Position numbers and translations under genes: made by a program. Under the pieces are notes generated by a model that was given only the letters and a program-made list of their open reading frames with translations, did not search any database and had not been told where the DNA came from. Below, piece by piece: positions 51,696-62,618 of a stretch of 64,000 bases of DNA. Each line of letters begins with the position of its first letter. Position 1 is the stretch's first letter. The stretch is from Clostridia bacterium (GTDB lineage: Bacteria; Bacillota; Clostridia; Christensenellales; UBA1242), in NCBI GenBank assembly GCA_017452445.1, contig JAFTMH010000004.1, positions 1 to 64,000 on the forward strand, in the 5' to 3' direction.

Positions 51696-52343
51696 ATGGC
51701 AAAAAATATTATTAATGAAAAACTTGTTAAAAATTTGATGAGATGTGGTGGTTATCATGGCGATAATGGCTGTGATTACAAACAAACAGCATTTGGCAAC
51801 TATTTGTATGCAATTTACAATGTTGCTCTTTACAATGCTCCACAGTTGACAGAAAACGCTAAACAAATGAGAATTGATAGTGCAATAAGCAAATTGGAAG
51901 ATATTGCTAAGTCATGCATTGATACAGACAATATGGTTATTCACTATGATGAAGAAAAAATTGAAAAAATGGCAGAAAGAAGGGGACTTTCTAATGTTGG
52001 AGCTTTGATGCCATATGTTATTCAATATGTTGCACTCAAAATGGGCTATGATTTGGCACCAGAATGTCAGGATTATTGCACAAAAGATGTGTGGGAACCA
52101 AAACAATCACCATACAATCCAAGAAAAGACGATTTAAGAATTGTAAAATGCAAACCAATCACAGACAAGCAAATGGCCGCATCTGTTATTGTGGCTGTTA
52201 CCGAATATAATGATGATCTTATTGAAGAAGGAAAAGTTGTTAAAGGGTGTGAAGGATCACTTATTAGAGAAAATGAAGAATTGATCAAACTCTTGGAAGA
52301 TATTGTTTCTCCAAAAACAAAAAGCAATGACAACACTAAGTAA
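51696..52343 (+). CDS. Protein of unknown function, MAKNIINE family member 2 (215 aa)
   Basis: Paralogue of the preceding gene with the same start, GGYHGDNGCDYKQTAFGNYL, IAKSCIDTDNMVIHYDEEKI, YVALKMGYDLAPECQDYC and KCKPITDKQMAASVIVAVTE. It is shorter at the C-terminus. ATG 51696 follows AAGGGGA. Own promoter, and a terminator of almost the same sequence as its sister, so the unit was copied whole. No family recognised. Confidence 0.65.
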   Translation: MAKNIINEKLVKNLMRCGGYHGDNGCDYKQTAFGNYLYAIYNVALYNAPQLTENAKQMRIDSAISKLEDIAKSCIDTDNMVIHYDEEKIEKMAERRGLSNVGALMPYVIQYVALKMGYDLAPECQDYCTKDVWEPKQSPYNPRKDDLRIVKCKPITDKQMAASVIVAVTEYNDDLIEEGKVVKGCEGSLIRENEELIKLLEDIVSPKTKSNDNTK

Positions 52344-52366
52344 GAACAACTAAAAAAAGAAAAACG

Positions 52367-52395
52367 CAGACATATTTTTGTTTGTGTTTTTTTTA
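52367..52395 (+). terminator. Terminator, second copy
   Basis: Same AAACGCAGACA / TGTTTGTGTTT hairpin and T run as at 51591-51630. Confidence 0.8.
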
Positions 52396-52419
52396 TTCAA
52401 TTTAAAACGATTAATAATT

Positions 52420-52555
52420 AGGTATTATGCAAGTTTTTATAAATAAAGATGAACAGAAGTCCATCAAATTTTATTAAAATCAAACAGAATAGTTAAAAAT
52501 TAAATATGTTGCATAATACTATATATAGTTGGTGTTATGTAGCCCGATATACCAA
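52420..52555. repeat. Palindromic intergenic repeat, copy g
   Basis: GGTATTATGCAAG (52421-52433) and TTGCATAATAC (52509-52519) are inverted arms about 75 bases apart, followed by TATATATAGTTGG and GCCCGATATACC. On the minus strand TATATAGTATTATGCAA matches the tails of copies a and c. Confidence 0.55.
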
Positions 52556-52563
52556 ATATTGTC

Positions 52564-52599
52564 CAACTATTCGCAAAACCTGTGTTTTGCGAATAGTTG
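52564..52599. repeat. Perfect 16-bp inverted repeat
   Basis: CAACTATTCGCAAAAC (52564-52579), loop CTGT, GTTTTGCGAATAGTTG (52584-52599). No T run follows on either strand, so it is not a standard terminator. Confidence 0.8.
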
Positions 52600-52724
52600 T
52601 AAACATTCTATCAAACAAAGTTTTTGCCACAACCCACCATAAAAATGTCTTAAAATTCAAATTTTTCTTCTATGTTTTGTTCAAAATTTTTGAGTGGTAA
52701 CCCGATTGATTTTCTCAAACAACT

Positions 52725-54904
<2,180 letters not shown>

Positions 54905-54905
54905 T

Positions 54906-55916
54906 CTATTGTCCTTTGTTTTCAGGATAAGCAATTCCCAAATGTTTATAGGCATTTTCGAGCGCTACTCTGCCTCTTGGTGTGCGTGCAACAAAGCCAA
55001 GTTGAAGAAGATATGGTTCGTAAACATCTTCAATTGTGCTTGCATCTTCGCAGATTGTTGCAGAAAGGGTTTCAAGGCCTACAGGACCACCCCCAAATTT
55101 GTGAATAATGCTTTCCAAAATTTTTCTATCAATGAAATCAAGCCCAAGATCATCAATTTCCATCTTTGCAAGTGCTTGATCAGCAATTTCTTTTGTTATT
55201 TTGCCTGTGCCGATGACTTCGGCATAATCTCTCACTCTTTTAAGCATACGGTTTGCAATACGAGGAGTGCCTCTTGATCGTTTGGCAATATTCAAACTTG
55301 CAGTGTCGTCAATATCAATTTTCAAAACGCCTGCAGATCTTTTTACGATAACTTGCAACTCTTCGTCACTATAGAGTTCCAAACGGCAAATCACACCAAA
55401 TCTGTCTCTTAATGGTCCTGTGAGCATGCCAGCTCTGGTTGTTGCTCCAACAAGAGTGAATGGTTGGATTTTGAGTCTCATATTTTTTGCAGAAGGGCCT
55501 TTTCCCACGATAAAATCGAGTGCAAAGTCTTCCATTGCTGGATACAAAATCTCTTCTACATTTTTGTTGAGTCTGTGAATTTCGTCAATAAACAAAACAT
55601 CGTTTTTGTTGAGATTTGTCAAAATTGCAGCAAGATCGGCAGCATGTTCGATTGCTGGGCCAGATGTAACCTTAAATTGTGAGCCGAGTTCGTTTGCAAT
55701 GATGTGCGACAATGTTGTCTTTCCAAGCCCTGGAGGGCCATAAAGCAAAACATGATCCAAAGCATCTTTTCTTGATTTTGCAGCTTTGATATAGATTTCG
55801 AGACTATCTTTAACCTTTTTTTGTCCTACATATTGGTCAAGTGATGTTGGTCTGAGTGAGTTTTCGATTTCTGCATCTGTCCAGTTTTTGCTGCTTGTGA
55901 TGAATCTATCTTCCAT
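54906..55916 (-). CDS. ruvB: RuvB, Holliday junction branch-migration ATPase (336 aa)
   Basis: AAA+ motor pulled along junction DNA with RuvA. Walker [17 protein letters not shown], Walker [17 protein letters not shown], the arginine-finger region [20 protein letters not shown] and a winged-helix end ([16 protein letters not shown]). ATG 55916 follows AAAGGGG; residues before it in the open frame fall in the repeat copy e. Confidence 0.97.
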   Translation of the reverse strand: MEDRFITSSKNWTDAEIENSLRPTSLDQYVGQKKVKDSLEIYIKAAKSRKDALDHVLLYGPPGLGKTTLSHIIANELGSQFKVTSGPAIEHAADLAAILTNLNKNDVLFIDEIHRLNKNVEEILYPAMEDFALDFIVGKGPSAKNMRLKIQPFTLVGATTRAGMLTGPLRDRFGVICRLELYSDEELQVIVKRSAGVLKIDIDDTASLNIAKRSRGTPRIANRMLKRVRDYAEVIGTGKITKEIADQALAKMEIDDLGLDFIDRKILESIIHKFGGGPVGLETLSATICEDASTIEDVYEPYLLQLGFVARTPRGRVALENAYKHLGIAYPENKGQ

Positions 55917-55924
55917 AATTCCCC

Positions 55925-55981
55925 TTTCTGTGTGTTGTGTAGTATGCTGTTTGCTTGTTGCATAACACACAACATATTGTG
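55925..55981. repeat. Palindromic intergenic repeat, copy e (ruvA-ruvB)
   Basis: TTGTGTAGTATGC and GCATAACACACAA pair with two mismatches around a 12-base loop, followed by CATATTGTG. It lies inside the ruvCAB transcript. Confidence 0.6.
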
Positions 55982-56578
55982 TTATCTGCCAAGTTCTTTA
56001 AGAACTTTCAAAATGATTTCTTCTGCTGTTGTTTCGGCAGTTGCTTTGCTTCTAGCCAAACGGTATGCTTCGTTTTTGTTGACACCCAAAGCAATAAGGG
56101 TTTCAACAGCATCGTTGAGTGCACTTTCGTTGTAAGTTTCGGCAAGTGTTGATGCTTCACCCAAACTGATTGATGTTGTTGAGAGTTTGTCTTTAAGTTC
56201 CAAACAAATTCTTTCAGCAGTTTTCTTGCCCAAACCTTTGATTTTTGAAAGCAAGTTTGCATCTTCGTTGATTATTGCCACAACAAGGTCAGAAAGTTTG
56301 ATGCCTGACAAGATTGTTATTGCCATTTTAGGGCCAACGCCAGAAACTGTGATAAGTTTCATAAACATTGCCTTTTCTTCTGCTGTTGCAAAACCATAAA
56401 GTGCAATTCCATCTTCCTTCACTTGCAAATATGTCAAAATTTTTGCTGTTTCGCCTTCCATAGGCAAAGCGCAAAGAGTGTTGTTTGAAATGCAAAGTTC
56501 GTAACCCACGCCATTTACATCAACAACGAGCAAGTTTTCCGTTTTTTCTTCAATAGTTCCTACCAAAAAGGCAATCAT
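55982..56578 (-). CDS. ruvA: RuvA, Holliday junction binding protein (198 aa)
   Basis: Tetramer that holds the junction and loads RuvB. N-terminal OB fold ([20 protein letters not shown]), two helix-hairpin-helix motifs ([16 protein letters not shown] and [17 protein letters not shown]) and a C-terminal UBA-like helix set ([19 protein letters not shown]). ATG 56578 follows AAGGAG. Confidence 0.96.
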   Translation of the reverse strand: MIAFLVGTIEEKTENLLVVDVNGVGYELCISNNTLCALPMEGETAKILTYLQVKEDGIALYGFATAEEKAMFMKLITVSGVGPKMAITILSGIKLSDLVVAIINEDANLLSKIKGLGKKTAERICLELKDKLSTTSISLGEASTLAETYNESALNDAVETLIALGVNKNEAYRLARSKATAETTAEEIILKVLKELGR

Positions 56579-56602
56579 AAAAACTCCTTAAAACAATCTC
56601 AA

Positions 56603-57091
56603 CTAAAGCATATTGTCGTTGAGCATTGGATTTATTTGACTGTGGCACAACGCAATTGCAAGAGCATCAGCCGCATCATCTGGTTTTGGAATTTTTTCCA
56701 AACCGAGAATGTTTTTTACCATAAATTGCATTTGTTTCTTTTCTGCACGACCGTTTCCCGTGAGTGCTTGCTTGATTTGCATTGGTGTATATTCAAAAAT
56801 TCGGTCGCAATACTTTTTCGCCGTAAGCACAATCACCCCTCTAGCTTCTGCAACAGGAATGACCGTTGTTTGGTTTTTGCAATAAAACAATTCTTCAATT
56901 GCAACTTCTTCTGGTTGATATCTTTCCATAAGCACACGCAAAGATTCTTCAATGCGTTGAAGTCTTACAGGAAAAGTGTCTTCCTTTGGTGTTTCGATAA
57001 CCCCAAAATCAACGACAGCATTGTCTCTGTGTGTGTCTATTATGCCAAATCCTACGATCCCATATCCCGGATCAATACCCAAAATTCTCAT
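56603..57091 (-). CDS. ruvC: RuvC, Holliday junction resolvase (162 aa)
   Basis: Cuts junctions. Catalytic acids in GIDPGYGIVGFGII (Asp), AIEELFYCKNQTT (Glu) and DDAADALAIALCH (Asp pair). ATG 57091 has no ribosome site and sits six bases after TAAAAT, with TTGACA 17 bases further up, so the mRNA is probably leaderless. First gene of ruvC-ruvA-ruvB-queA-tgt. Confidence 0.96.
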   Translation of the reverse strand: MRILGIDPGYGIVGFGIIDTHRDNAVVDFGVIETPKEDTFPVRLQRIEESLRVLMERYQPEEVAIEELFYCKNQTTVIPVAEARGVIVLTAKKYCDRIFEYTPMQIKQALTGNGRAEKKQMQFMVKNILGLEKIPKPDDAADALAIALCHSQINPMLNDNML

Positions 57092-57097
57092 ACAACA

Positions 57098-57126
57098 ATT
57101 TTAATAAAATTGCCTGTGTTTGTCAA
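57098..57126 (-). promoter_or_regulatory. Promoter of ruvC operon, leaderless type
   Basis: On the minus strand TTGACA (57121-57126), 17-base spacer, TAAAAT (57098-57103), then TGTTGT and the ATG. Confidence 0.8.
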
Positions 57127-57159
57127 ACAAAACAACTGCATTTAGCATTTGCGAGTGGC

Positions 57160-57192
57160 AAAAATAAAGAAGATGGTTTTATTCATCTTCTT
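57160..57192 (-). terminator. Terminator after yebC
   Basis: On the minus strand AAGAAGATG / CATCTTCTT, loop includes the yebC stop, followed by a T-rich tract. Confidence 0.8.
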
Positions 57193-57910
57193 CATCAATA
57201 TTTACATTGTGATAAACTTCTTGAACATCGTCCAAATCTTCCAAAGCGTCGATCATTTTTTGGAATTTTGTTTGTTGTTCGGCGTTCAAATCAACATAAA
57301 GATCTGGGATCAATTCTGTTTCAGCAGAAACAACATTGTATCCTTTTGCTTCCAAAGCTTCTCTCATTTGACCATGTTTGTTTGGTTCGGTGATGATTTC
57401 GATGCTGTCTTCGTCTTCAACAACATCAACAGCGCCTTCTTCGATTGCGTCAAGCATCAATGTGTCTGCATCTTTTGCATCAACAACGATAACAACACCT
57501 TTGCTGTTGAAAAGGTATGATACGCAGTTTGTTGAACCCAAACTTCCACCAAATTTGTCAAAAGCATGGCGAACATCGCCTGCAGTTCTGTTTTTGTTGT
57601 CAGTCAAACATTCAACAATAACAGCAGAACCACCAATTCCATAGCCTTCGTATGTGATTGCTTCGTAGTTTACACCACCAAGTTCGCCAGAAGCCTTTTT
57701 GATTGATCTTTCGATGTTGTCGTTTGGCATATTGTTTGATTTTGCTTTTGCAATAATATCTTTTAATTTGCTGTTTGTGTTTGGATCTGGTCCGCCAAGT
57801 TTTACGCAAACGGCGATTTCTCTGCCGATTTTTGTAAAGATTTTGCCTCTAGCGGCATCAGTTTTACCTTTTTTGGCTTGTATATTATGCCATTTTGAAT
57901 GTCCAGACAT
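57179..57910 (-). CDS. YebC/PmpR family transcription/translation factor (243 aa)
   Basis: YebC-type DUF28 protein. [20 protein letters not shown] and [20 protein letters not shown] are diagnostic; then [37 protein letters not shown] and the acidic C-terminal domain. Members act as DNA-binding regulators or, as recently shown for some, help ribosomes at proline stretches. ATG 57910 follows AAGGAG. Usually beside ruvC, as here. Confidence 0.93.
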   Translation of the reverse strand: MSGHSKWHNIQAKKGKTDAARGKIFTKIGREIAVCVKLGGPDPNTNSKLKDIIAKAKSNNMPNDNIERSIKKASGELGGVNYEAITYEGYGIGGSAVIVECLTDNKNRTAGDVRHAFDKFGGSLGSTNCVSYLFNSKGVVIVVDAKDADTLMLDAIEEGAVDVVEDEDSIEIITEPNKHGQMREALEAKGYNVVSAETELIPDLYVDLNAEQQTKFQKMIDALEDLDDVQEVYHNVNIDEEDE

Positions 57911-57952
57911 AATTTTTCTCCTTAATTTAATTTAGTTTGACAATTTTCAATC

Positions 57953-58681
57953 TTAAAACAAATTTTTGTTGATTTCATACATGATGATTGAGCCACTAAC
58001 ACCAGCATTCAAACTTTCAATACCCTTCATCATAGGGATTTTGATTGTTTTGCTGCACAAAGAAGCAATTTGGTCGCAAACACCTTGACCTTCGTTTCCA
58101 ACGACAACACCCAAAACGCCTTCGTTTTTGAATGTAAAGATATTTTCTCCGTCCATATCACACATTGCAAGCTGAAGTTTGTTTGCTTTTGCAAACTCCA
58201 CAAACTCATCTTTGCTCATTTGAAAAACCTTGCTGTCGAAAACTGCGCCAACAGAACTTCTTACAAGTTTGCTGTTTTCTTTTCTTACAGAGTCCAACAA
58301 AAAGATATATTCAAACCCACAAGCTTTGGCAGTTCGGATCAAAGTGCCGACATTGCCTGGGTCTTGCAGCGTGTCCAAAACCAAGAAGTTTGTTTTTGGC
58401 ACTTCCACAACATTTTGTGTAAGGTATGCAATGCATAATACTTTTTGTGGTGTTTTTGTGTCTGCGAGTTGTTGAATCGTGCGATCGTCAACTTGCCAAA
58501 TTTCTGCCCCTTTTGCATCAAATGGCAACTCTTGCAAACTTGTCAAAATGCACTCGACATTGATTGAATTGTTTGCAATTGCGTCTTTGATAATTTTGGC
58601 ATTATCTAAAAAAAGCAAAGACTTGTTTTCGTGTTTTTGCTTTTTTAGATTCAATATGAAATTTTTGCTTGCCTTAAGCAC
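57953..58681 (-). CDS. SpoU/TrmH-family RNA 2'-O-methyltransferase (242 aa)
   Basis: Knotted SPOUT methyltransferase acting on rRNA or tRNA. Motif 1 LDTLQDPGNVGTLIRTAKAC, motif 2 VVGNEGQGVCDQI, motif 3 IPMMKGIESLNAGVSGSII. The N-terminal substrate-binding domain is short. Located behind rplT, where rlmB-like genes are frequent in Bacillota. The exact nucleotide modified is unknown. No ribosome site is obvious; it may depend on read-through from rplT four bases upstream. Confidence 0.9.
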   Translation of the reverse strand: MLKASKNFILNLKKQKHENKSLLFLDNAKIIKDAIANNSINVECILTSLQELPFDAKGAEIWQVDDRTIQQLADTKTPQKVLCIAYLTQNVVEVPKTNFLVLDTLQDPGNVGTLIRTAKACGFEYIFLLDSVRKENSKLVRSSVGAVFDSKVFQMSKDEFVEFAKANKLQLAMCDMDGENIFTFKNEGVLGVVVGNEGQGVCDQIASLCSKTIKIPMMKGIESLNAGVSGSIIMYEINKNLF

Positions 58682-58685
58682 TTAC

Positions 58686-59033
58686 TTATGCCTTTTTAGC
58701 AACTTCAACAAGGTTTGCAAATGATTCTGGTTCTCTAACTGCCAAATCCGCAAGCACCTTTCTGTTCAAAGTTACATTAGCTTTCTTGAGACCTGAAACA
58801 AATCTGCTGTATGAAATGTCATTTTGTCTGCAAGCTGCGTTGATTCTTGTGATCCAGAGAGCTCTGAAATCTCTTTTTCTTTGTTTTCTTCCAATATAAG
58901 CATATTGGCCGCTCTTCATAACTTGTTCTCTAGCTGTTCTGTAGAGTTTGCTTTTTGCGCCAAAGTAACCTTTAGCTGATTTCAAAATTTTTCTACGCTT
59001 TTTAACTGCGTTTACTGCTCTTTTAATTCTCAT
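58686..59033 (-). CDS. rplT: Ribosomal protein L20 (115 aa)
   Basis: Basic 50S assembly protein. [58 protein letters not shown]. In Bacillota L20 represses its own operon through the leader ahead of infC. Confidence 0.98.
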   Translation of the reverse strand: MRIKRAVNAVKKRRKILKSAKGYFGAKSKLYRTAREQVMKSGQYAYIGRKQRKRDFRALWITRINAACRQNDISYSRFVSGLKKANVTLNRKVLADLAVREPESFANLVEVAKKA

Positions 59034-59046
59034 GTGTTCCCCCTAA

Positions 59047-59241
59047 TTATTTGCAGAGCAAAGTCTTGATATTGCTTGCATTCTTTCCTGCAATATAAGA
59101 ACCTTTTCTGAGTTTTCTTTTACGACTTTTAGCTTTGTTTGTCAAGAAGTGACCTTTGTTTGGTCTAGCATACTTAACTTTTCCTGTTGCAGTGAGTGAA
59201 AATCTTTTCTTAGCACCACTGTGTGTTTTCATTTTAGGCAT
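59047..59241 (-). CDS. rpmI: Ribosomal protein L35 (64 aa)
   Basis: Short basic protein: MPKMKTHSGAKKRFSLTATG, GHFLTNKAKSRKRKLRKGSY. Between infC and rplT, as usual. ATG 59241 follows AAGGAG. Confidence 0.98.
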   Translation of the reverse strand: MPKMKTHSGAKKRFSLTATGKVKYARPNKGHFLTNKAKSRKRKLRKGSYIAGKNASNIKTLLCK

Positions 59242-59256
59242 TTCCCTTTTCTCCTT

Positions 59257-59772
59257 TTATTTTGCTTTTTTTGGATTGATTACCACTGATACATTTCTGC
59301 CCATAATGGCCGGATCTTTTTCGATAAAGCCATAATCAGCAAGGTCAGCAACAAACTTCTTCACTGTTTCAACAGCATTTTGTGAATATGCTTGTTCTCT
59401 ACCTCTCATTCTCAAAGAAACCTTAACTTTGTCGCCTTCTTGCAAGATTTTTTGTGCGTTTTTAAGCTTAAAACTTACATGATAGTCATCAATTCTCATT
59501 GAAAGTTGAATTTCTTTGATTTCGCTAATCTTTTGATTTTTGCGAAGTTCTTTTTCTTTCTTTACAGCATCAAACTTATATTTGCCATAGTCCATAAGCT
59601 TGCAAACTGGAGGATTTCCGTTTGGATTCATAAGGACAAGGTCAAGTCCTGCTTTGTCAGCGATGTCTTGAGCTTCTGCTTTTGAAAGCACGCCGTGTTG
59701 TTCGCCTTCTTCGCCAATAAGTCTTACTTCTTTTGCTGTGATTTGGTCATTGATAAAAAGTTCCTTGAAAAT
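59257..59772 (-). CDS. infC: Translation initiation factor IF-3 (171 aa, AUU start)
   Basis: Keeps subunits apart and checks the start codon. N-terminal domain FKELFINDQITAKEVRLIGE, then the linker and C-terminal domain KLMDYGKYKFDAVKKEKELR, IKEIQLSMRIDDYHVSFKLK. The normal IF-3 N-terminus extends upstream of the first in-frame GTG (59691) without any ATG; AAAGGAG at 59782-59788 lies nine bases before ATT 59772. An AUU start is well known for infC and allows IF-3 to repress its own synthesis. That makes the gene full length. Confidence 0.95.
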   Translation of the reverse strand: MFKELFINDQITAKEVRLIGEEGEQHGVLSKAEAQDIADKAGLDLVLMNPNGNPPVCKLMDYGKYKFDAVKKEKELRKNQKISEIKEIQLSMRIDDYHVSFKLKNAQKILQEGDKVKVSLRMRGREQAYSQNAVETVKKFVADLADYGFIEKDPAIMGRNVSVVINPKKAK

Positions 59773-59929
59773 AGTCGTAATCTCCTTTAATAAAAAATTT
59801 GGTAGGACGCAAAAATCCTACCAAACCAAAAAACAAGAATAAGTGATTTCTCACAAGAAATATTCAAAATTTTTGGACCATATCAAAACGAAATTCGATA
59901 GGTGAGAAGGTGGACTTCTGCTTTCTTAC
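59773..59929 (-). promoter_or_regulatory. infC-rpmI-rplT leader
   Basis: About 157 bases of untranslated leader. The 5' part (AGAAAGCAGAAGTCCACC and CTTCTCACC) can form alternative pairings ahead of the attenuator, so L20 probably controls read-through. Confidence 0.6.
59791..59825 (-). terminator. Attenuator hairpin in infC leader
   Basis: On the minus strand TTTGGTAGGA / TCCTACCAAA (59816-59825 / 59798-59807), followed by TTTTTTA, about ten bases before the infC ribosome site. A terminator at this place fits the L20/IF-3 leader class. Confidence 0.85.
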
Positions 59930-59935
59930 TGCCAT

Positions 59936-59965
59936 ATCTTAACACAAGCGCCTTTATGTTGTCAA
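59936..59965 (-). promoter_or_regulatory. Promoter of infC operon
   Basis: On the minus strand TTGACA (59960-59965), 18-base spacer, TAAGAT (59936-59941). Confidence 0.7.
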
Positions 59966-59971
59966 GAGATT

Positions 59972-60535
59972 TTACTTATTTTTTGAAATTTTCTGCTTAA
60001 TTTTGGCAAAAATCAACCTTGGTTTGGCAACAACATTCAAAAATTGACATGTTGTCAGCAAAACTTGTTCTGCCTTTTGCACGGCTTTCTTTTTCATGAT
60101 TGCTTTTGCAAAGATTGTAAGGCCTGCTATGAGCGAACTTACAAGGCATGTGACCAGCAAATAAAGGTTTGCATCTTTGATGTCGAGATTGAGCACCAAA
60201 CTCACCCCTCCGGCACCACTTAAAATGCCACAAATGTCGCCTACAACATCACAGCAAAAAGAAGAAACCTTTTCGGTGTTGTCGCACAGCTTGTTTGCTG
60301 TTTGCCAACAATCTTTAAACTGATCTTTTTTTAGTTTTTCTTTGTTTGTTGATGCGATTGCGACCCCGATCATGTCAAAAATTGTACTAAGTGCAATAAA
60401 AAACAAAATTACAACAACAGACAAAATGTTTGGCAAAGTAGGAAACAAACTTTGCGAAATTGTGCTAAATACTACAGAAAGGCAAATAGACAAAATAAAA
60501 ATCTTGACGGACCAACCCCAATTGTTTTTGCTCAT
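59972..60535 (-). CDS. Conserved membrane protein, CorB/DUF21-like N-terminal type (187 aa)
   Basis: Four membrane helices: about 9-29 (VKIFILSICLSVVFSTI), 36-58 (NILSVVVILFFIALSTIFDM), 95-115 (GDICGILSGAGGVSLVL) and 120-140 (YLLVTCLVSSLIAGLTI). The segment IFDMIGVAIASTNKEKL resembles the transmembrane part of CNNM/CorB-type proteins, which also lack CBS domains in some Clostridia homologues. Transport of divalent cations is possible but not shown. No clear ribosome site. Confidence 0.6.
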   Translation of the reverse strand: MSKNNWGWSVKIFILSICLSVVFSTISQSLFPTLPNILSVVVILFFIALSTIFDMIGVAIASTNKEKLKKDQFKDCWQTANKLCDNTEKVSSFCCDVVGDICGILSGAGGVSLVLNLDIKDANLYLLVTCLVSSLIAGLTIFAKAIMKKKAVQKAEQVLLTTCQFLNVVAKPRLIFAKIKQKISKNK

Positions 60536-60648
60536 ATAATATATCTATATTGCAATAGTTTTCAAATTAGGACAAAACTGCGTCATAAAAAGAGAGTTTG
60601 TTTTTTGCAAACAAAGAGAAGAGAAAAGTGTTTACGGGCATTTTAACA

Positions 60649-60681
60649 ACAAAAAAAGGCGTATTTTCAACACCTTTTTGT
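60649..60681 (-). terminator. Terminator after proS
   Basis: On the minus strand AAAAAGGTGT / ACGCCTTTTT hairpin followed by T residues. Confidence 0.8.
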
Positions 60682-60687
60682 GATTTC

Positions 60688-62418
60688 TTACAAATCTTTT
60701 TCAATTTCTTGAATTTCGTCCTTAATCATCATGATAAGTTCGTAAATCAAATCATTCAAAGCAACAAAGATTTTTTCGCCTGTTGCTCTGATTGTAACCT
60801 CTGCTTGAGAGTTTTCAAGTGTTTTTGGGCTGATAACAACTCTAAGTGGAACACCCATAAGTTCGCTGTCAGTAAGCTTTACACCTGCAGAAACATTTCT
60901 TTCATCATACAAAACTTCAATGCCTGCTTCTTGCATCAATTTGTAAAGTTCTTCAGAAACTTCTGCAACCTTTTCGTTGTCAACTCTAAGTGGGCAAAGA
61001 TGAACTTGCCATGGAGCAATTGTCATTGGCCATACAAGACCTTTGTCATCGGCTTTTTCTTCAATAATGCTTGCAAGGTTTCTGCCAACACCAATGCCAT
61101 AGCAACCCATAATTGGTTCTTTTGCAGAGCCATCAGGCATATTGATTTTCATGCCCATAGTTGATGTATATTTTGTGCCAAGTTGGAAGATGTTTCCAAT
61201 TTCGATACCTCTTGTATGAGTCAAAACTTCGCCACAGTGAACACATCTTTCGCCTTCTTTAACCAAAGCAATGTCAACAAACTCAACATCTTTCATATCT
61301 CTAGACATACTTACATTTTTGATGTGATAATCTGCTTTGTTTGCACCTGTAACAAAATCTTCAAGACCTTGCAATGTTTTGTCATAGAAAACATAACTTC
61401 CTTCTGGAACTTTCAAGTCAACAAGGCCAATGTTGCCTGCGCACAAACCAAAATCTTCAACTTCAACATATTCCAAAGCGCTCTTAACCAATTTTGAAAG
61501 TTTTGTTTCGTTGATATCGTGGTCTCCACGAAGGAAGGCAACAACAAGTTTGCCATCAGTTTCTGTCTTATAGCAAACTGCTTTTGCAGAGTGTTTTGCA
61601 TCTGTTTCAAGAAAAGCACAAACTTCTTCGATTGTGTGAGCGTTGCCTGTAAACACTTCTTGCATTTCACCTGCAATGTCGCCATCGTTTGCATCTTTTA
61701 CGCAACAAGCAACTTCCATATTGCTTGCATAACCACACTTAGGACAAACAACAAGGCTGTCTTCACCAGCATCTGTCACTGCCATATATTCGTGTGAAAT
61801 CTTTCCACCCATGATGCCGTTGTCGCCTTCAACAACAACAAAGTTTTTGAAGCCGATTCTCTTGTAAATTCTTACATAAGCATCATAGACTTTTTTGTAA
61901 TAACTGTCCAAATCTTCTTGTGTGTTGTGGAATGAGTAAGCATCTTTCATTGTAAACTCTCTTACTCTGATAAGGCCACCACGACTTCTTGCTTCGTCAC
62001 GGAATTTTGTTTGGATTTGATAAATCATTGCTGGCAAATCTTCGTGACTTGTTGCAGTGTTCATCATCATATGCACGGCAGCTTCTTCGTGAGTCATACC
62101 CAAGAGCATATCGTGACCAGTTCTGTCCTTAAATCTTACCAATTCTTCTTTGATTGAGTCATAACGACCTGACATATCCCAAAGTTCTCTTGGCATAACG
62201 ACAGGGAAAAGCACTTCCTGTCCACCAAGTTTGTTCATTTCGTCACGAATGATTGCCTGAATCTTCATGCTTACTCTTTGCGCTGGTGGAAGAAGCGAAA
62301 AAATACCTGCCCCTACTTGTTTTATGTAGCCACTTCTCAAAAGCAAAATATGGCTTTTGAGTGTAGCACCTGTTGGCATTTCTTTTACTCTTTTGCCAAC
62401 CAATTTGCTCAATTTCAT
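60688..62418 (-). CDS. proS: Prolyl-tRNA synthetase, bacterial type (576 aa)
   Basis: Class II synthetase. KLVGKRVKEMPTGATLKSHI and GAGIFSLLPPAQRVSMKI at the N-terminus, motif 2 region TGHDMLLGMTHEEAAV, the INS editing domain between motifs 2 and 3 (about 225-385) with the DHDINETKLSKLV region, and GCYGIGVGRNLASIIEE as motif 3. The C-terminal anticodon-binding domain is complete. It overlaps xseB by 4 bases, so proS is co-expressed with xseAB. Confidence 0.97.
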   Translation of the reverse strand: MKLSKLVGKRVKEMPTGATLKSHILLLRSGYIKQVGAGIFSLLPPAQRVSMKIQAIIRDEMNKLGGQEVLFPVVMPRELWDMSGRYDSIKEELVRFKDRTGHDMLLGMTHEEAAVHMMMNTATSHEDLPAMIYQIQTKFRDEARSRGGLIRVREFTMKDAYSFHNTQEDLDSYYKKVYDAYVRIYKRIGFKNFVVVEGDNGIMGGKISHEYMAVTDAGEDSLVVCPKCGYASNMEVACCVKDANDGDIAGEMQEVFTGNAHTIEEVCAFLETDAKHSAKAVCYKTETDGKLVVAFLRGDHDINETKLSKLVKSALEYVEVEDFGLCAGNIGLVDLKVPEGSYVFYDKTLQGLEDFVTGANKADYHIKNVSMSRDMKDVEFVDIALVKEGERCVHCGEVLTHTRGIEIGNIFQLGTKYTSTMGMKINMPDGSAKEPIMGCYGIGVGRNLASIIEEKADDKGLVWPMTIAPWQVHLCPLRVDNEKVAEVSEELYKLMQEAGIEVLYDERNVSAGVKLTDSELMGVPLRVVISPKTLENSQAEVTIRATGEKIFVALNDLIYELIMMIKDEIQEIEKDL

Positions 62419-62618
62419 AATTCTTCCTCCGTAATTTGATCTAATTCTTGTTTGATTTGATAAAGTTTGCCGTTTGTTTTTGAAAGTTCTGCTTGTGCAA
62501 ATTTTGCCAATTCTGATGCTCTTTCAAAAAGTTGTTGTGCTTGTTTGAGCGGCAACTTGTCGTTTTCCAATTTTTCGATAATTTCTTCCAATTCTTTTAT
62601 TGCGTCTTCGTAATTCAT
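62415..62618 (-). CDS. xseB: Exodeoxyribonuclease VII small subunit (67 aa)
   Basis: Short coiled protein: YEDAIKELEEIIEKLEN, LPLKQAQQLFERASEL. Overlaps xseA by 4 bases (ATGA). Binds the large subunit, which does the cutting. Confidence 0.95.
   Translation of the reverse strand: MNYEDAIKELEEIIEKLENDKLPLKQAQQLFERASELAKFAQAELSKTNGKLYQIKQELDQITEEEL

Larger units (their letters stand above)
52396..52724. other. Intergenic region between converging genes
   Basis: About 330 bases without a convincing gene. It holds one large repeat copy (52420-52555) and a perfect 16-bp inverted repeat (52564-52599). A 64-codon plus-strand frame at 52506 lacks a ribosome site. Confidence 0.6.

Noticed and set aside
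52506..52700. 64-codon plus-strand frame in the tgt-side intergenic region
   Set aside because: It runs through the repeat and the perfect inverted repeat, has no ribosome site and an unlikely composition.
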